A stretch of 64,000 nucleotides of DNA from Hemileia vastatrix (GCA_030280995.1 JASXTE010000017.1:17481498-17545497); one strand, 5' to 3'; counted from the stretch's first letter, positions 1 through 11,040 are shown. The notes: generated from the letters alone by a model not told the origin. Numbers and translations: made by a program.

Positions 1-1615
1 TAAAAGGTCTCTGATTTGAGTTGAAGAAAATACACATGTTGATAGCGAGAGTATCCATCAGCAATTTGAATAAAATAAGATTTTTCACCTTTTGATTCTG
101 GAGTAATTGGGCCACACAGATCCATGTGTAGTACGTTGAGAGGTGATTTGGGAGTGGGGAATGAGCCAGAAAATGGTAAAACATGAGCTTTAGAAAGAGC
201 ACATGTTTTACAACTGAATTGAGAAAAATTCAAACCTGGGAAAATAATTTCCATGGTTTGATTACTCAGATGTCCAAATCTGTGGTGTAAAAGCTTGACA
301 TCTGTATTTTTAGGAGAATTAATATTGACATTGAAAATAGAATATTTAATTAACGGAAAACTGATAATTCTGCCTCTTGAGGAGCATTTGATAAGAGTGG
401 TCCCATTCTTTTTAATTTTAAATGTCCCGTTTTCATTTTCTAGATACTGTCCATTCTTCAGCAGGTCAACAATTGCAATGAGTGTTACTTTAATTGAAGG
501 TACATAAAGTGCGTTATTTATATTAAACTCCTGACCAGATGATGAAGTGAATGAAACCTTGCCTTGCCCAAGGGCAAGAATTTTGTCTCCATTGGCCAGA
601 GTTAAAGCGATCTTTGAATCTTGGAATTGGTAGAATAGTGTTCGATTGTTAAAAATTGAGTAGGAGGCGCTACTATCTAAGATTGCATGATTTAATGGAA
701 GGTCTGAGAAAACAGATAAGACCTTATGTTGAGTGTCCTTGTCCTTTGGTTCCCAATCCTTTTTCCTTTTCAAGAATTCCTCGCGCTTCTCTGGGTGAAG
801 TTGAAAGCAAGAGGCTTCAGAATGAGGTGCCAAGGGATTATGTTTCCCTTCGGAGCAAAAATTCTTAGTTCTGGAGTCCACTGCCAAAACAGTCCCTCCT
901 GAACTACTAGTCATATTAAGCTTTTTTGACGAGTGACTTTGGTTTCAATATCGGCAAAGATGGTTCAAATGGTTGGGCATTGGTTAGTAATATCATATTT
1001 GCTCAAAATGATGGTTGCCGCAGTTTGATAAGATTCCGGTAGAAGATTGAGTACATAGTTAGCCATGATATAGGAAAGAATATTCTCCTTAAATAAATCA
1101 GGTTCTACATCACGTAGTAGTTTGAAAGTCCCTCTGAATTCATCCATTGCCTCCAAAATATTACTCTCTGTAAACTTAATTTTAAAAATTTTACTGACAA
1201 CGTATGAGCAATTTTGACTCAATTTGGAAGCATAGTGATTCTTGATACGTGTCCACAGTTGTGCAGGTTCAACTACATCATCATCAAGGATAAACTTATG
1301 TTGATTGGCCCTATCCATAAACATTTTAATGGTAGTGTTAGTTTGCCATTGTTTAATTTTAAAAATCAATAGTAGTTTGGGATCAGATGGAAGTGGGTTA
1401 TCTTTGATCAGAAATTGATCTAAGTTTCGGACAGTAAGTGCATATTTAAGATCTGTTTTCCACGTGCTATAATTTTTGTCATTAAGTTTTTCGATGCCCT
1501 TGATTTTGGAATAATTTGAGGTATCCTGAAGATATGCAAATTCAGGAGGTTGTGATGGAGAGTATTCGGCCATTTCCGTATAAGAGGAGGAAGATGAAGA
1601 GGGAGAAAAATTCAA
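1..1615 (-). pseudogene. Copia gag-pol polyprotein remnant
   Basis: From 1615 down to 965 the minus strand encodes a Ser-rich N-terminus and then a copia Gag whose sequence tracks the Gag of the intact element (motifs DKNYSTWKTDLKYAL, FMDRANQHKFILDDD, NLLPESYQTAATIILSKYD). An in-frame TGA ends it at 965, in the middle of a conserved segment, and homology continues in the same and other frames towards position 1. The protease motif near 675-690 reads DSSAS where an aspartic protease has DSGAS. The integrase zinc-finger region and first catalytic motif can be followed up to the window edge in broken frames. No functional polyprotein can be made from this stretch. Confidence 0.85.
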
Positions 1616-1664
1616 AGTGTTAACTGAATCAGGAGTCTCCAGGTTTATTTAATTAGCAGGGGCT

Positions 1665-1679
1665 CTGGGCCCATAACCC
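1665..1679 (-). other. Primer-binding site, initiator-tRNA-Met anticodon-loop type
   Basis: The plus strand reads CTGGGCCCATAACCC directly against the LTR end. This equals the anticodon stem-loop of eukaryotic initiator tRNA-Met (loop with CAT). The minus-strand transcript would therefore pair with the 3' end of a cleaved 5' half-tRNA, as known for Drosophila copia. The intact element has the same site. Confidence 0.8.
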
Positions 1680-2024
1680 TGATAAGCAAAGGCAGCAGGT
1701 AAGTTAAATAGTAAGGGACAAAAGTGGACAAAGTGGACAAAAAGAAAGAAAATATTACCTGATAAGCAAAGGCGGCAGGTAAGTTAAATAGTAAGGGACA
1801 AAAGTGGACAAAGTGGACAATAAGAAAGAACTTGAGGGAGGGAGGACGGAAGGACGAGCAAGAAATAAAATAAGTAAATAAAATAATTAGGAGAAGAAAG
1901 TGGATGTGGAATCAGAAAAGATTCACGCATCCATATGTAATGCTTGTCTCCATCATAGAGTTAGGTTAAGATCTAGGTTAAAAATAAATAAAATATAGTA
2001 ATCAGGCATAGCTAGCTATTTACA
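1680..2024 (-). repeat. 5' LTR of the decayed copia copy
   Basis: Starts TGATAAGCAAAGG next to the primer site and probably ends TATTTACA at about 2024. The right edge is uncertain, because a second possible CA lies at 2030. The first about 79 bp are tandemly duplicated (1680-1758, 1759-1837), each copy starting TGATAAGCAAAGGC and containing AAGTGGACAAAGTGGACAA. The intact element's LTR shows the same habit of repeating its TGATAAG end. Confidence 0.7.
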
Positions 2025-2030
2025 TTGACA

Positions 2031-3119
2031 AAATTTGCCATTCGCAGTTTGTCAACTTTTCAAGCCTTGATCTTCAAGCAAAAGAAGTGTCTGATACAGA
2101 CAGATTTCAAATTTTCTTGCATGAAAATATAAATTACAATTTTGCGTTTATCGTGAGATTGGTCAAAAGAAAAATACTAAATTTAGATAATTTGCTAAAA
2201 ATGAATGTTCAACACATGATAAGGGGTATCAAAGCTCTCTGATCAGCCATAATTTATAAGCAGATCTTCCATTTTTTATGTTTAAAATTCTAATGCACTA
2301 TCAATGTAGCTGGTGCATTAGAAGACTTAAATAACCAATTTTACTTTATGTAATTTCAAAATTTTGAGTCCTAATGTCATACGTGAGTCAAAATTTAATA
2401 TCTCAATCACCAAATAATCAATTTATCTTCAAAAAAAAAGGCTGATAATAATTAGGGTATTTCAATTTTTATCCAACATCAATTTTATAGAAGGTAGGAA
2501 TACTTTAATGCGCTTGATAATTCCAAAAGCATTAAAATATTATTGCAAATGTGCTGTCCAAAAAAATTATACCATATCAAAGATTCTGTTTAACCACTAA
2601 TGTAACTGGCTTATAGTAGTCTTATCATATCAATTTTATCAGAAAATAAAGACACCTCATAGAATTTTGTATCCCTGAAGAAAATATGGTTAATTTTAGA
2701 GGAGAAACCTAGTAGGAGGGGGCAACATTTCATTTTTGGTTTTTGTGTCTCGATTTGTCATATAAGTTGTTTGATGAGTAATTAATTTTCTCATTTATTT
2801 TATTTTTAATCCTGAAGTCTTAGTAAACAAACATTCAAATTTAATAATTTTTGAATAAATGACATATGCACAAAGTATATTTTAAAATTTGTTTTCTGTC
2901 ACTGGTAAATTCTCTAAGATTTATTTGCGTGAATAAGTCAATCAACCGATCGGAATTGAAATAAATGATAACCTCATAGCCTACAGATATTTCTGCAAGC
3001 TATAAGGCTCTAAAAGTCTCAAAAACACAAACAGCTTCTGGTGCAGTAGATGGGTTTATGAGTAATGAAGGAAAAGAAATCTCACACCCAGTTTTCATAC
3101 GCTTGTTTCAACTTGATAA
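2031..3119. other. AT-rich intergenic stretch, nothing recognised
   Basis: About 1.1 kb between the copia LTR and the stop codon of the first GH17-like gene. No coherent reading frame, repeat or RNA gene was seen. It must contain the polyadenylation region of that gene. Confidence 0.6.
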
Positions 3120-4771
3120 TTAACAACTCATGACTGGCGAGAAAGGAAATTTTTCAACTCCTTCACTTAAAAGAAGGCCCCAGCCGGGTAATGTGTTTTC
3201 ATAAAATACTAAATGTGGTTACACATCACGCAAATGTCATTTCTTATTTCTCCAACAAAAAAGTAAAAAACCGAGCCAAAAAGACTTACTGTGGGAAAAC
3301 CACCCAACCGACTGACTTTTAAAATAAGGGCAGTGCTGATTTAGTAGCTCAAAATAATCTTTTTCTTGCTGTACATCTGCAACAGCCTTTGGTGAATTAG
3401 CTTTCCAAGTGTCTGTGTTGCTTGGCCACCCCGTTTGAGTTATTGTAACAGGCAATTTGTTACTCCCAATCTCGATTCCAAATCTAGTGCACCAATCCAC
3501 AATTCCCCATGATCTTTTCCCGGTGGTAGCTGCTTCATAAAAGAAAGGTAGAACATTGAGATTAATTTCTTGTAGCTGAGCGACTAATTCTGTCGCGTTT
3601 CCGGAGGATTGAAAGCCAGAAGGCATCTGAAAACGGATTAAAAACGTTGGCAAAAGTAATTTGAAAAAGTATATTTCTTTGATAAGCTTAACTCTTTCTC
3701 TTCGAAAAAGTGAAAATGATAGTAGAATAAGAGAACACACCTCTGAGATGGCCACTTTAATCCCATAAGAATTGACTTGATCCTTCAACTTTTTAACTTC
3801 TTCAGCCATTCTAGAGACTGGTAAAACATTATCAAAAAGTGGTTCAGATCCCAATGAGATCTGTCTGATCACGTAAGGAGCCTAGATAGTAACATCAAAA
3901 ATTTTGAAAAATATATTTCAAAAGTTATCCGAGCGTGATAGAAAATATATTTCCACGTACCTTAGGATTTTTTTTAATTGTTTGTACCAACCCATCCTTC
4001 TTCTTAATCCATTCATCATCACCTATAGGGGTATTTTTTGGATAAAAGACTCTGCTATTAGGTTGTGCTTAAAATCATCTAGGAAAAATAGTTTACCATT
4101 AAATCCAAACCAAATCAATGCATATACACCAACTCCAACTTCAGCTGCGGCATTAATAACCTCTTCATAATAATCATTATTGTTTTCACAACCTCCGTAA
4201 ATTCTGACATATCTTGCTCCCTTGGTATTTTTCATCCATGTAAAATCTTGAGCTAATATATTTTTTGGTTGACAATCTGAGACCTATGAATAATAAGAAG
4301 AGTGGATTAGGCCAAGCTAGTCACATTCATTAAATTGATACTAAAAGAGCCGACATCATAACTATATCCTAACCACCCGTATTCCTCCGATTTATCACAC
4401 CACCAACTTTCCAGAGGGGGCATGGTTGAATAATCTTGCAATAAATTTATGCCTCTGGAGCTAGGGAAACAATATCTGCCATTTTTCTGAAAATTAGGGT
4501 ACTTCTCCAAATGATTACTGCTACACTTGTTTTCTTCTGAAATTTTCAAGGCTGAAATATTTGAAAGAAAGAGAAAATTGATTATAAAATGAGCTTCAAT
4601 TAAAACTTCAATCCCTGTACTTCTTATCTTCGGCCTAATATTTAGACCTGAATTCTTTAGGTAAACTTGAAATGAAGCTGACTTACTTTTTGTCCAAGCT
4701 TTGGAAAAATTCAGATAAAAAAGACACTCAAATAAATAAATAAACCATGAATTTGATAATTTCATATCCAT
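3120..4771 (-). CDS. Secreted GH17-like protein (paralogue A), nucleophile Glu replaced by Gln
   Basis: Seven exons (minus strand): 4687-4771, 4355-4551, 4097-4283, 3961-4022, 3741-3881, 3290-3626 and 3120-3208. They join in frame to 365 codons, and all introns are GT-AG (71-135 bp; intron 2 has a weak GTCGGC donor). Residues 1 to about 25 are a hydrophobic signal peptide. VRIYG (about 120-124) and VYALIW (about 147-152) are GH17 barrel strands. GSEPLF places the acid/base Glu at about 190. The strand that normally reads TETGWPS reads TQTGWPS, so the nucleophile position is Gln, about residue 288. GH17 enzymes act on beta-1,3-glucan in cell walls. This protein may bind glucan without hydrolysing it, or may use another mechanism. 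The start was chosen for the signal peptide, and a second Met two codons later is equally possible. Exon order, phases and the five internal exon lengths after exon 2 match paralogue B exactly. I cannot show that it is transcribed. Confidence 0.88.
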
Positions 4772-5543
4772 CTATATATTATTCTCAGGCACTCGAATTA
4801 GTTTTTTAATATTAAAAGAAAAATTACCCAGATGATTTGTCCTTCAATACAGCAGGATGAAAATTTCTATGAATGGAAATATTAAAGCAGCTATTTATGT
4901 CTCTTGATAAAAAATGTCTCGTCTGTATAAAAATTTCTGCTCAAATGTCCACATCATCTTAAATCGGGATTAATAAACATGATTTGATTTGATTTATTTC
5001 TTTTAAAATAAAGATGATCCATACCTCCTTATTTGATAGTGTTGAAAATTCAAGTGAAAATTAAGATTATCGAATAGTGTGGGAATATGTTAGGGGCAGC
5101 TAAAACCGCAATCTGTAAATATATTTTTTATTTCTAGATACTTTAGTGATCACAATAGCTATCAAGGTATGAAAATATTACCAAAACGAAACTAAAAAAT
5201 TGACCAAGATTGTAGAAACATAACCCCTGTAGCTATGTAAGCATAGAGTTCAAAAGGGAATTTAATTTTTACTCTTGTTTGTACCTTTTCTCGCATTCTT
5301 AAAGGAAATTGAAATAGAATCGATAAATGTCCTGATGGAGACACCTTCAGAGCAAGTATAAGATCCTCGTATAAACCAAAGATCAAATAAGTGAAAAATT
5401 TTCTAGCGTGTAAAGCTTTAACATAAGAAGATTGTGGACAGAAAACGGTGTTGGTTCTGCCAACAATTGAAGATTTTACAATTATTTTTCTTCCATTTAG
5501 CCATATTCATGCTGTGAAATAGTTAAGCACTCGATGGAATCAA
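4772..5543. other. Upstream region of GH17-like gene A
   Basis: About 770 bp between the start codon of paralogue A and the copia insertion. It should hold the promoter of gene A, but no TATA box or other site stands out. A 64-codon open frame on the minus strand (5192-5386) has no recognisable features and is not called as a gene. Confidence 0.5.
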
Positions 5544-5548
5544 CAGTG

Positions 5549-6232
5549 TGATAAGAATCAATAGAGTAAGTAAGTGAAGTAAGGACAGCAGATGGACAAA
5601 GAAAGGATGTGGACGAGGGAGGAGAGAAATGGACGAGCAAGGACAGGACAGGACAGAGAAAGGAAACAAAAGTTGTTACCTGATAAGAATCAATAGAGTA
5701 AGTAAGTGAAGTAAGGACAGCAGATGGACAAAGAAAGGATGTGGACGAGGGAGGAGAGAAATGGACGAGCAAGGACAGGACAGGACAGAGAAAGGAAACA
5801 AAAGCTAAAGAAACGGGTGAGCAAAAATATTAATAATGAGAAGAGAAAAGATTGGATGCATTGCAGTCGTAGAGCACATACTTGTTACCTGATAAGAATC
5901 AATAGAGTAAGTAAGTGAAGTAAGGACAGCAGATGGACAAAGAAAGGATGTGGACGAGGGAGGAGAGAAATGGACGAGCAAGGACAGGACAGGACAGAGA
6001 AAGGAAACAAAAGCTAAAGAAACGGGTGAGCAAAAATATTAATAATGAGAAGAGAAAAGATTGGATGCCGACTCAGTAGTGAGGAGGCATCCTTAAAAGT
6101 ATTCAAGTTAGGGTATGCATATAAATAGTGATATAGGAGATTATCTAGTGTTAGGGTATCTAAATACATAGGTAGTCGTCTAAATCATATGCTAGGTGAT
6201 GAAAAGTATAACATGCTTATAGAATATTAACA
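5549..6232 (-). repeat. Copia 3' LTR (left)
   Basis: 684 bp, TG...CA ends (TGATAAG to AATATTAACA on the plus strand). It contains three nested copies of the TGATAAG-AATCAATAGAG end block starting at 5549, 5681 and 5890. The first two end in GTTACC, directly before the next TGATAAG. Confidence 0.97.
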
Positions 6233-6240
6233 CCCACCCG
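6233..6240 (-). other. Polypurine tract
   Basis: On the minus strand CGGGTGGG directly precedes the 3' LTR, three bases after the stop codon of the polyprotein. This is the expected plus-strand priming site for reverse transcription. Confidence 0.7.
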
Positions 6241-6243
6241 TGC

Positions 6244-9200
6244 TCAAGACGGCAATGGTTTTAAATTTAAATTAAGTAAGAACTCATGATGTTTGACTCT
6301 TGGTAAGGGTTTGGTAAGTATATCAGCTATCATAGAATTTGTGGAAACATAATTAATTTTTAGTTGTTGAGTATTCACTAGTTCTCGTAACCAGCAAACT
6401 TTGGTGTTGATGTGACGAGTACGATGTTGGTATAAAGGATTTATTGCTCGATTGATTGCCCCTTGGTTGTCTCCGTTAAGTAGTACTGATTTGAGAGGGA
6501 TTGAGAAATCATTAAACAATTCTTTAGTCCACAACAAGTCCTGACCACACTCAGTCATAGCGTAATATTCTGATTCAGAGGTCGATAAAGAAACAGATTG
6601 TTGTTTGCATGAGCGCCAACTGATTAGGCCTAGATGAAAAACTAAGGAACCAGATGTTGATTTTGAATCTGTTGATTTATTATAATCGGAATCGGCAAAG
6701 CCAGTCAGTGAGCCCAACTCGGAATTGGAGACATTACCTAATGTAAGACTGTAATCTTTCGTTAATTGAAGATAGCGTAGCACATGGAAGAAGGCTATTA
6801 TTTGCTCATCAGTAGGTTGGTTGAGATATTGCGCTAGTGAACTTGCAGCATAAGCTAGGTCTGGCCTAGTACAGAGGACAAGATAATTCAATAGACCAAT
6901 GGCTCTTCGATAGTTGAAGATATTAGTTAGCTTCGTATTGTTGTTTTTTGTGAATTGTGAATTGGGGACAAGAGGGGTAGTGACTGTTCGACATTCTGTA
7001 TGATTGAATTCATTAAGAAGTTTTTGAACGTAAAGTTGTTGTGAAAGAGTGATTGTTTTCTCTGGTCGATTTCGAATGACTTTCATTCCCAAAATCCAAT
7101 TAAGTTCCCCTTGATCACCAATATCAAAGGCTTGAGTAATCTTTTCCTTGAAATTATCAATTGAAGGACCTCCAATGATAAGGTCGTCAACATGAATGAA
7201 GACGTAACAGGGATGTTCATGGTCTTTATGAAGAAATAAACAAGGATCAGCAACACTGGCCTTAAAGTTTATGCTTTCAAAGAAGCTAGTGAGTTTGTTA
7301 TACCAACATCGTGGACTTTGCTTTAAACCATACAAGGACTTTTTAAGGTGAAGGCATTGCTGATCATCTTTAGGTGTATAACCTTGGGGATAACGAAGAT
7401 AAATGTCCTCATCAAGATTTCCATGTAGAAAAGCCGATTTGGCATCCATCTGACATATCTCCCAATCCTTATAGGCTGCAAGTCCAAGTAGAAAACGGAG
7501 AGTGGCCAGTCTACCAGTGGGAGCATAGGTTTCATTGTATTCAATTCCTTCTATTTGGGAGAAACCTTGAGCACATAGTCGAGCTTTGTATTTGATGATA
7601 TTCCCTTCTGAGTCAGTTTTCTTTTTAAATGTCCAAGTGGTCCCGATTAAATGATTATTACTTGGACAAGCTGATTCCTCCCAAACGTTATGGTGACTGA
7701 TACTTTTTAGTTCAGCATCAATTGCCTTCATCCATTCATCACTCTCCGGGGAATTCACTGCTTCGTAATAGTTTCGAGGTGTATCAAATGGAGTAACAAT
7801 CATACAAGCAACATTAGCTCTTCGTTTGGTGGTTAGAATATTGGAAGGGTCAATTTGTGATGATATTTCCTTAGGCGGTTTAGTGTTTAGGGGAACATAA
7901 TCGTAGTGTTTGAGTTTTGGACCAACTGACGTGTCGTTGTCACCATCATAGTTAGCTTGTCCAGGAACTTCAGGAAGTGGCGATATTGGAGTTTCATCAG
8001 AGGAACTAACGTTATTATCATTTGAGTCAATGAAACTGTACTCGTTGGTGATGACTATGTTGGGAAATTGCAATGAGTCAATGGTTTTCCCTTTAGAAAT
8101 TTGTCCGGACAGATTAAACGTATTTAAGAATTTGACATCGTGGGTAGTAATAATTGAATCGGTGGAAGGAGAGTATATGCGATAGTTGACATGACCATCA
8201 CAGTAGCCTAAGAAGATACCTTCTTCGCCACTTTTGTCAAACTTGCCCACACGCTTGTGCTTCTGGAGATGATAGACGACATCGGAGCCGAATGGATATA
8301 ATTTAGATGGTAGTTTAGAGTTTTTATGCCAGAGTTCCCAAGGAGTTTTGCCGTTCTCAAGAGCTGAAGTGGGAAGGATATTTAGCAGGAAGGTCGCTGT
8401 GTTGACAGCTTCAGCCCACCACTCTGAGTCGAGGCCAGCTTCAATCAATAGACACTTTGCCTTTTCGACTATGGAACGGTTTCCCCTTTCAGCTATTGGG
8501 TTTTGTTGCGGGGAGTAGGGTGCTGTTCGTAAGTGAACTATACCTTTGTTTTTGAGGTGATTTTTCATAGGGAGGTTTACGAATTCTCCACCGTTGTCTG
8601 AGACAATGCATTTGACTTTCCTTTCCAACTGATTTTCAACTAAGGTTTCAAAATCTTTGTAGCTTTCAAATGTTTCTGATTTCAATTGGAGAAATTGCAC
8701 ATGACGGAATCGAGAGTGACCATCGACTATTTGGAAGAAGTATGATTTGCCACCTTTTGATTCGGGAGTAATTGGGCCACATAGATCCATGTGGATAACA
8801 TCCAAGGGTGATTCAGGGGTTGGAAAATTTCCCGAGAAGGGTAAAGCATGAGCTTTAGCAAGAGCGCATGTTTTACAAGAGAAATTAGAGAAATTCAAAC
8901 CTGGGAATAATTTTTCCATAGTTTGATTATTCGGGTGGCCGTAATTGTGATGTAGTAATTTTAGTCTTTCGTCCATAGAGTTGACATTGTAGATAGGGGA
9001 ATAAATAGGATCCATAACCAGTGGGAAAGTTAAGATTCGCCCTTTAGAGGAGCACTCTAAGAGAGTAGTGTTCCCATTTTTGATTTTAAACTGTCCTTTT
9101 TCGTTAGATATAGTCCATCCGTCCAGTAGTATGTCCACGAGTGAGATAAGATTTGCCTTAACGTTTGGTGCATATAAGGCATGGTTGATGTTGAAGTTAT

Positions 9201-10239
9201 GGCCTGATGATGAAGTAAACATAGCATTGCCTTGTCCAAGGGCAATAAGCTCGTCTCCATTGGCCATTGACAGAGTAGTTTCAGAGTTGTGAAATGTTTT
9301 GAAAAATTTTCGATTGTTGAAGATTGAAAATGATGCACCACTGTCCAATATGGCGTGATCATTAGATAAGTCATTAAAAACTGATAGTACTTTGTTTGAG
9401 TTGTCAGTATTGCGATTTTCCCTTTCCTTTTTCCTTTTTAGAAATTCGTCACGTTTCTCAGGATGAAGTTGGAAGCAAGAAGATTCAGAGTGTGGCGCTA
9501 GAGGATTATGTTTTCCTTTTGAGCAAAGTTGTTTTGTCTTGGTGTCCATTGCCAAGGCAGTACCGATAGAAGATAAGTTTAGTGCTTTACGACGAGTTAC
9601 TTCTGATTCGATATCTGAGAAAATATTCTCAATAGTCGGTCGTTGGTTGGTGATGTCGTATTTGCTTAAAATGATAGTGGCGGCAGTTTGATATGATTCA
9701 GGAAGTAGATTGAGAACGTAGTTTCCCATGATGTAAGATAAGATATTTTCTTTGAACAAGTCGGGAGCAACTTCTCTGAGTAGTCTCATTGTCTCTCTAA
9801 AGTTATTCATTGCTTCAAGAATATTCCCTTCAGTAAATTTGATTTTGAAGAGTTGACTGACAACGTATGAGCAGTTTTGTGTTGATTTTGAAGCATAATG
9901 ATCTTTGATGCGCTTCCATAATTGAGCAGGTTCTACCGCATCGTCGTCAAGTATAAATTTGTGTTGATTGGGCCTGTCCATGAACATCTTGATTATTGTG
10001 TTAGTTTGCCTTTGTCGAATATTAAATATATTAAGTAGATCGGGATCGGTAGGAATTGGACATTTTTCGTCTAGAAATTGATCTAGATTTCGAACAGTTA
10101 GAGCATATTTAATATCCGTTTTCCAAGAACTATAATTTTTGTCAGTGAGTTTTTCGATTCCTTTAATTTCAGAGTAGTTTGAGGAATCTTGAAGGTAAGA
10201 GAAGTTGGGCGTAGCTCTCAATTCTGAGGTGGAGGCCAT
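6244..10239 (-). CDS. Ty1/copia Gag-Pol polyprotein, intact (1331 aa)
   Basis: One uninterrupted frame with Gag, protease, integrase, reverse transcriptase and RNase H in copia order. Gag covers about residues 1-230. The usual CCHC knuckle is replaced by a spaced C/H cluster (CSKGKHNP...CFQLHPEK, about 240-265). The protease motif is DSGAS with Asp at about 299. The integrase has an H-H-C-C finger (HHNYGH...CKTC) and catalytic D485, D548 and E584, a DD35E spacing. The reverse transcriptase active site is HVDD at about 1017-1019. RNase H shows ADSD, SESEY, GDNQ and ADILTKP. All catalytic residues are present. The first in-frame ATG downstream of a stop was used as start. Gag and Pol are not separated by a shift or stop, so relative dosage must be set by proteolysis or another route. 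Confidence 0.97.
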   Translation of the reverse strand: MASTSELRATPNFSYLQDSSNYSEIKGIEKLTDKNYSSWKTDIKYALTVRNLDQFLDEKCPIPTDPDLLNIFNIRQRQTNTIIKMFMDRPNQHKFILDDDAVEPAQLWKRIKDHYASKSTQNCSYVVSQLFKIKFTEGNILEAMNNFRETMRLLREVAPDLFKENILSYIMGNYVLNLLPESYQTAATIILSKYDITNQRPTIENIFSDIESEVTRRKALNLSSIGTALAMDTKTKQLCSKGKHNPLAPHSESSCFQLHPEKRDEFLKRKKERENRNTDNSNKVLSVFNDLSNDHAILDSGASFSIFNNRKFFKTFHNSETTLSMANGDELIALGQGNAMFTSSSGHNFNINHALYAPNVKANLISLVDILLDGWTISNEKGQFKIKNGNTTLLECSSKGRILTFPLVMDPIYSPIYNVNSMDERLKLLHHNYGHPNNQTMEKLFPGLNFSNFSCKTCALAKAHALPFSGNFPTPESPLDVIHMDLCGPITPESKGGKSYFFQIVDGHSRFRHVQFLQLKSETFESYKDFETLVENQLERKVKCIVSDNGGEFVNLPMKNHLKNKGIVHLRTAPYSPQQNPIAERGNRSIVEKAKCLLIEAGLDSEWWAEAVNTATFLLNILPTSALENGKTPWELWHKNSKLPSKLYPFGSDVVYHLQKHKRVGKFDKSGEEGIFLGYCDGHVNYRIYSPSTDSIITTHDVKFLNTFNLSGQISKGKTIDSLQFPNIVITNEYSFIDSNDNNVSSSDETPISPLPEVPGQANYDGDNDTSVGPKLKHYDYVPLNTKPPKEISSQIDPSNILTTKRRANVACMIVTPFDTPRNYYEAVNSPESDEWMKAIDAELKSISHHNVWEESACPSNNHLIGTTWTFKKKTDSEGNIIKYKARLCAQGFSQIEGIEYNETYAPTGRLATLRFLLGLAAYKDWEICQMDAKSAFLHGNLDEDIYLRYPQGYTPKDDQQCLHLKKSLYGLKQSPRCWYNKLTSFFESINFKASVADPCLFLHKDHEHPCYVFIHVDDLIIGGPSIDNFKEKITQAFDIGDQGELNWILGMKVIRNRPEKTITLSQQLYVQKLLNEFNHTECRTVTTPLVPNSQFTKNNNTKLTNIFNYRRAIGLLNYLVLCTRPDLAYAASSLAQYLNQPTDEQIIAFFHVLRYLQLTKDYSLTLGNVSNSELGSLTGFADSDYNKSTDSKSTSGSLVFHLGLISWRSCKQQSVSLSTSESEYYAMTECGQDLLWTKELFNDFSIPLKSVLLNGDNQGAINRAINPLYQHRTRHINTKVCWLRELVNTQQLKINYVSTNSMIADILTKPLPRVKHHEFLLNLNLKPLPS

Positions 10240-10340
10240 GTCAGGAGTAAAGGTATGTGTAGAGGATGAACGTGAACTCGAGCGAGAGGATGAAGTGTTG
10301 ACAGACTGAGGAGTGGCCAGAGTTTATTTAATGCAGTGGC

Positions 10341-10356
10341 GCTGGGCCCATAACCC
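10341..10356 (-). other. Primer-binding site for a 5' half initiator tRNA-Met
   Basis: The plus strand GCTGGGCCCATAACCC abuts the 5' LTR and equals the anticodon arm of eukaryotic initiator tRNA-Met. Minus-strand DNA synthesis would therefore start from a cleaved tRNA half, not from the CCA end. Confidence 0.85.
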
Positions 10357-11040
10357 TGATAAGAATCAATAGAGTAAGTAAGTGAAGTAAGGACAGCAGA
10401 TGGACAAAGAAAGGATGTGGACGAGGGAGGAGAGAAATGGACGAGCAAGGACAGGACAGGACAGAGAAAGGAAACAAAAGTTGTTACCTGATAAGAATCA
10501 ATAGAGTAAGTAAGTGAAGTAAGGACAGCAGATGGACAAAGAAAGGATGTGGACGAGGGAGGAGAGAAATGGACGAGCAAGGACAGGACAGGACAGAGAA
10601 AGGAAACAAAAGCTAAAGAAACGGGTGAGCAAAAATATTAATAATGAGAAGAGAAAAGATTGGATGCATTGCAGTCGTAGAGCACATACTTGTTACCTGA
10701 TAAGAATCAATAGAGTAAGTAAGTGAAGTAAGGACAGCAGATGGACAAAGAAAGGATGTGGACGAGGGAGGAGAGAAATGGACGAGCAAGGACAGGACAG
10801 GACAGAGAAAGGAAACAAAAGCTAAAGAAACGGGTGAGCAAAAATATTAATAATGAGAAGAGAAAAGATTGGATGCCGACTCAGTAGTGAGGAGGCATCC
10901 TTAAAAGTATTCAAGTTAGGGTATGCATATAAATAGTGATATAGGAGATTATCTAGTGTTAGGGTATCTAAATACATAGGTAGTCGTCTAAATCATATGC
11001 TAGGTGATGAAAAGTATAACATGCTTATAGAATATTAACA
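10357..11040 (-). repeat. Copia 5' LTR (right)
   Basis: 684 bp, apparently identical to the left LTR, with the same three end-block copies (10357, 10489, 10698). It carries the promoter of the element. Confidence 0.97.
10922..10936 (-). promoter_or_regulatory. Candidate TATA box of the copia LTR
   Basis: The minus strand reads CTATTTATATGCATA inside the 5' LTR, about 105 bp in from its outer end and upstream of the repeated blocks. The position suits a U3/R promoter, but the start site itself is not visible. Confidence 0.4.

Larger units (their letters stand above)
1..2024 (-). mobile_element. Decayed Ty1/copia retrotransposon, cut by the window edge
   Basis: Minus-strand copia-type element related to the intact copy at 5549-11040. 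The 5' LTR (1680-2024), primer site (1665-1679), gag and part of pol are present. The rest lies beyond position 1. Gag is still open over about 215 codons, but everything downstream is split by stops and frameshifts, so this copy is dead. Its LTR differs clearly from that of the intact copy, so it is a related subfamily rather than a recent sibling. Whether the 3' LTR survives cannot be seen. Confidence 0.9.
5549..11040 (-). mobile_element. Complete, probably young Ty1/copia retrotransposon
   Basis: A 5492-bp minus-strand LTR element. Both LTRs are 684 bp and look identical on reading. The 5-bp target duplication CAGTG flanks it (5544-5548 and 11041-11045). Primer site, uninterrupted gag-pol frame and purine-rich tract are all in place, so it may be autonomous. 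It landed in the intergenic region between the two GH17-like paralogues, about 770 bp upstream of gene A and about 890 bp downstream of gene B. Identical LTRs argue for a recent insertion. Confidence 0.97.

Noticed and set aside
5192..5386. 64-codon minus-strand frame upstream of GH17-like gene A
   Set aside because: No domain, no counterpart upstream of paralogue B, and no splice sites linking it to the gene.
7323..9374. Open frames overlapping the copia polyprotein in other frames
   Set aside because: Shadows of the 1331-residue coding frame.
10218..10726. Short Ser/Thr-rich and Lys/Arg-rich frames in the copia LTRs
   Set aside because: They repeat with every LTR block and are out of frame with the polyprotein. 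No sign of coding.
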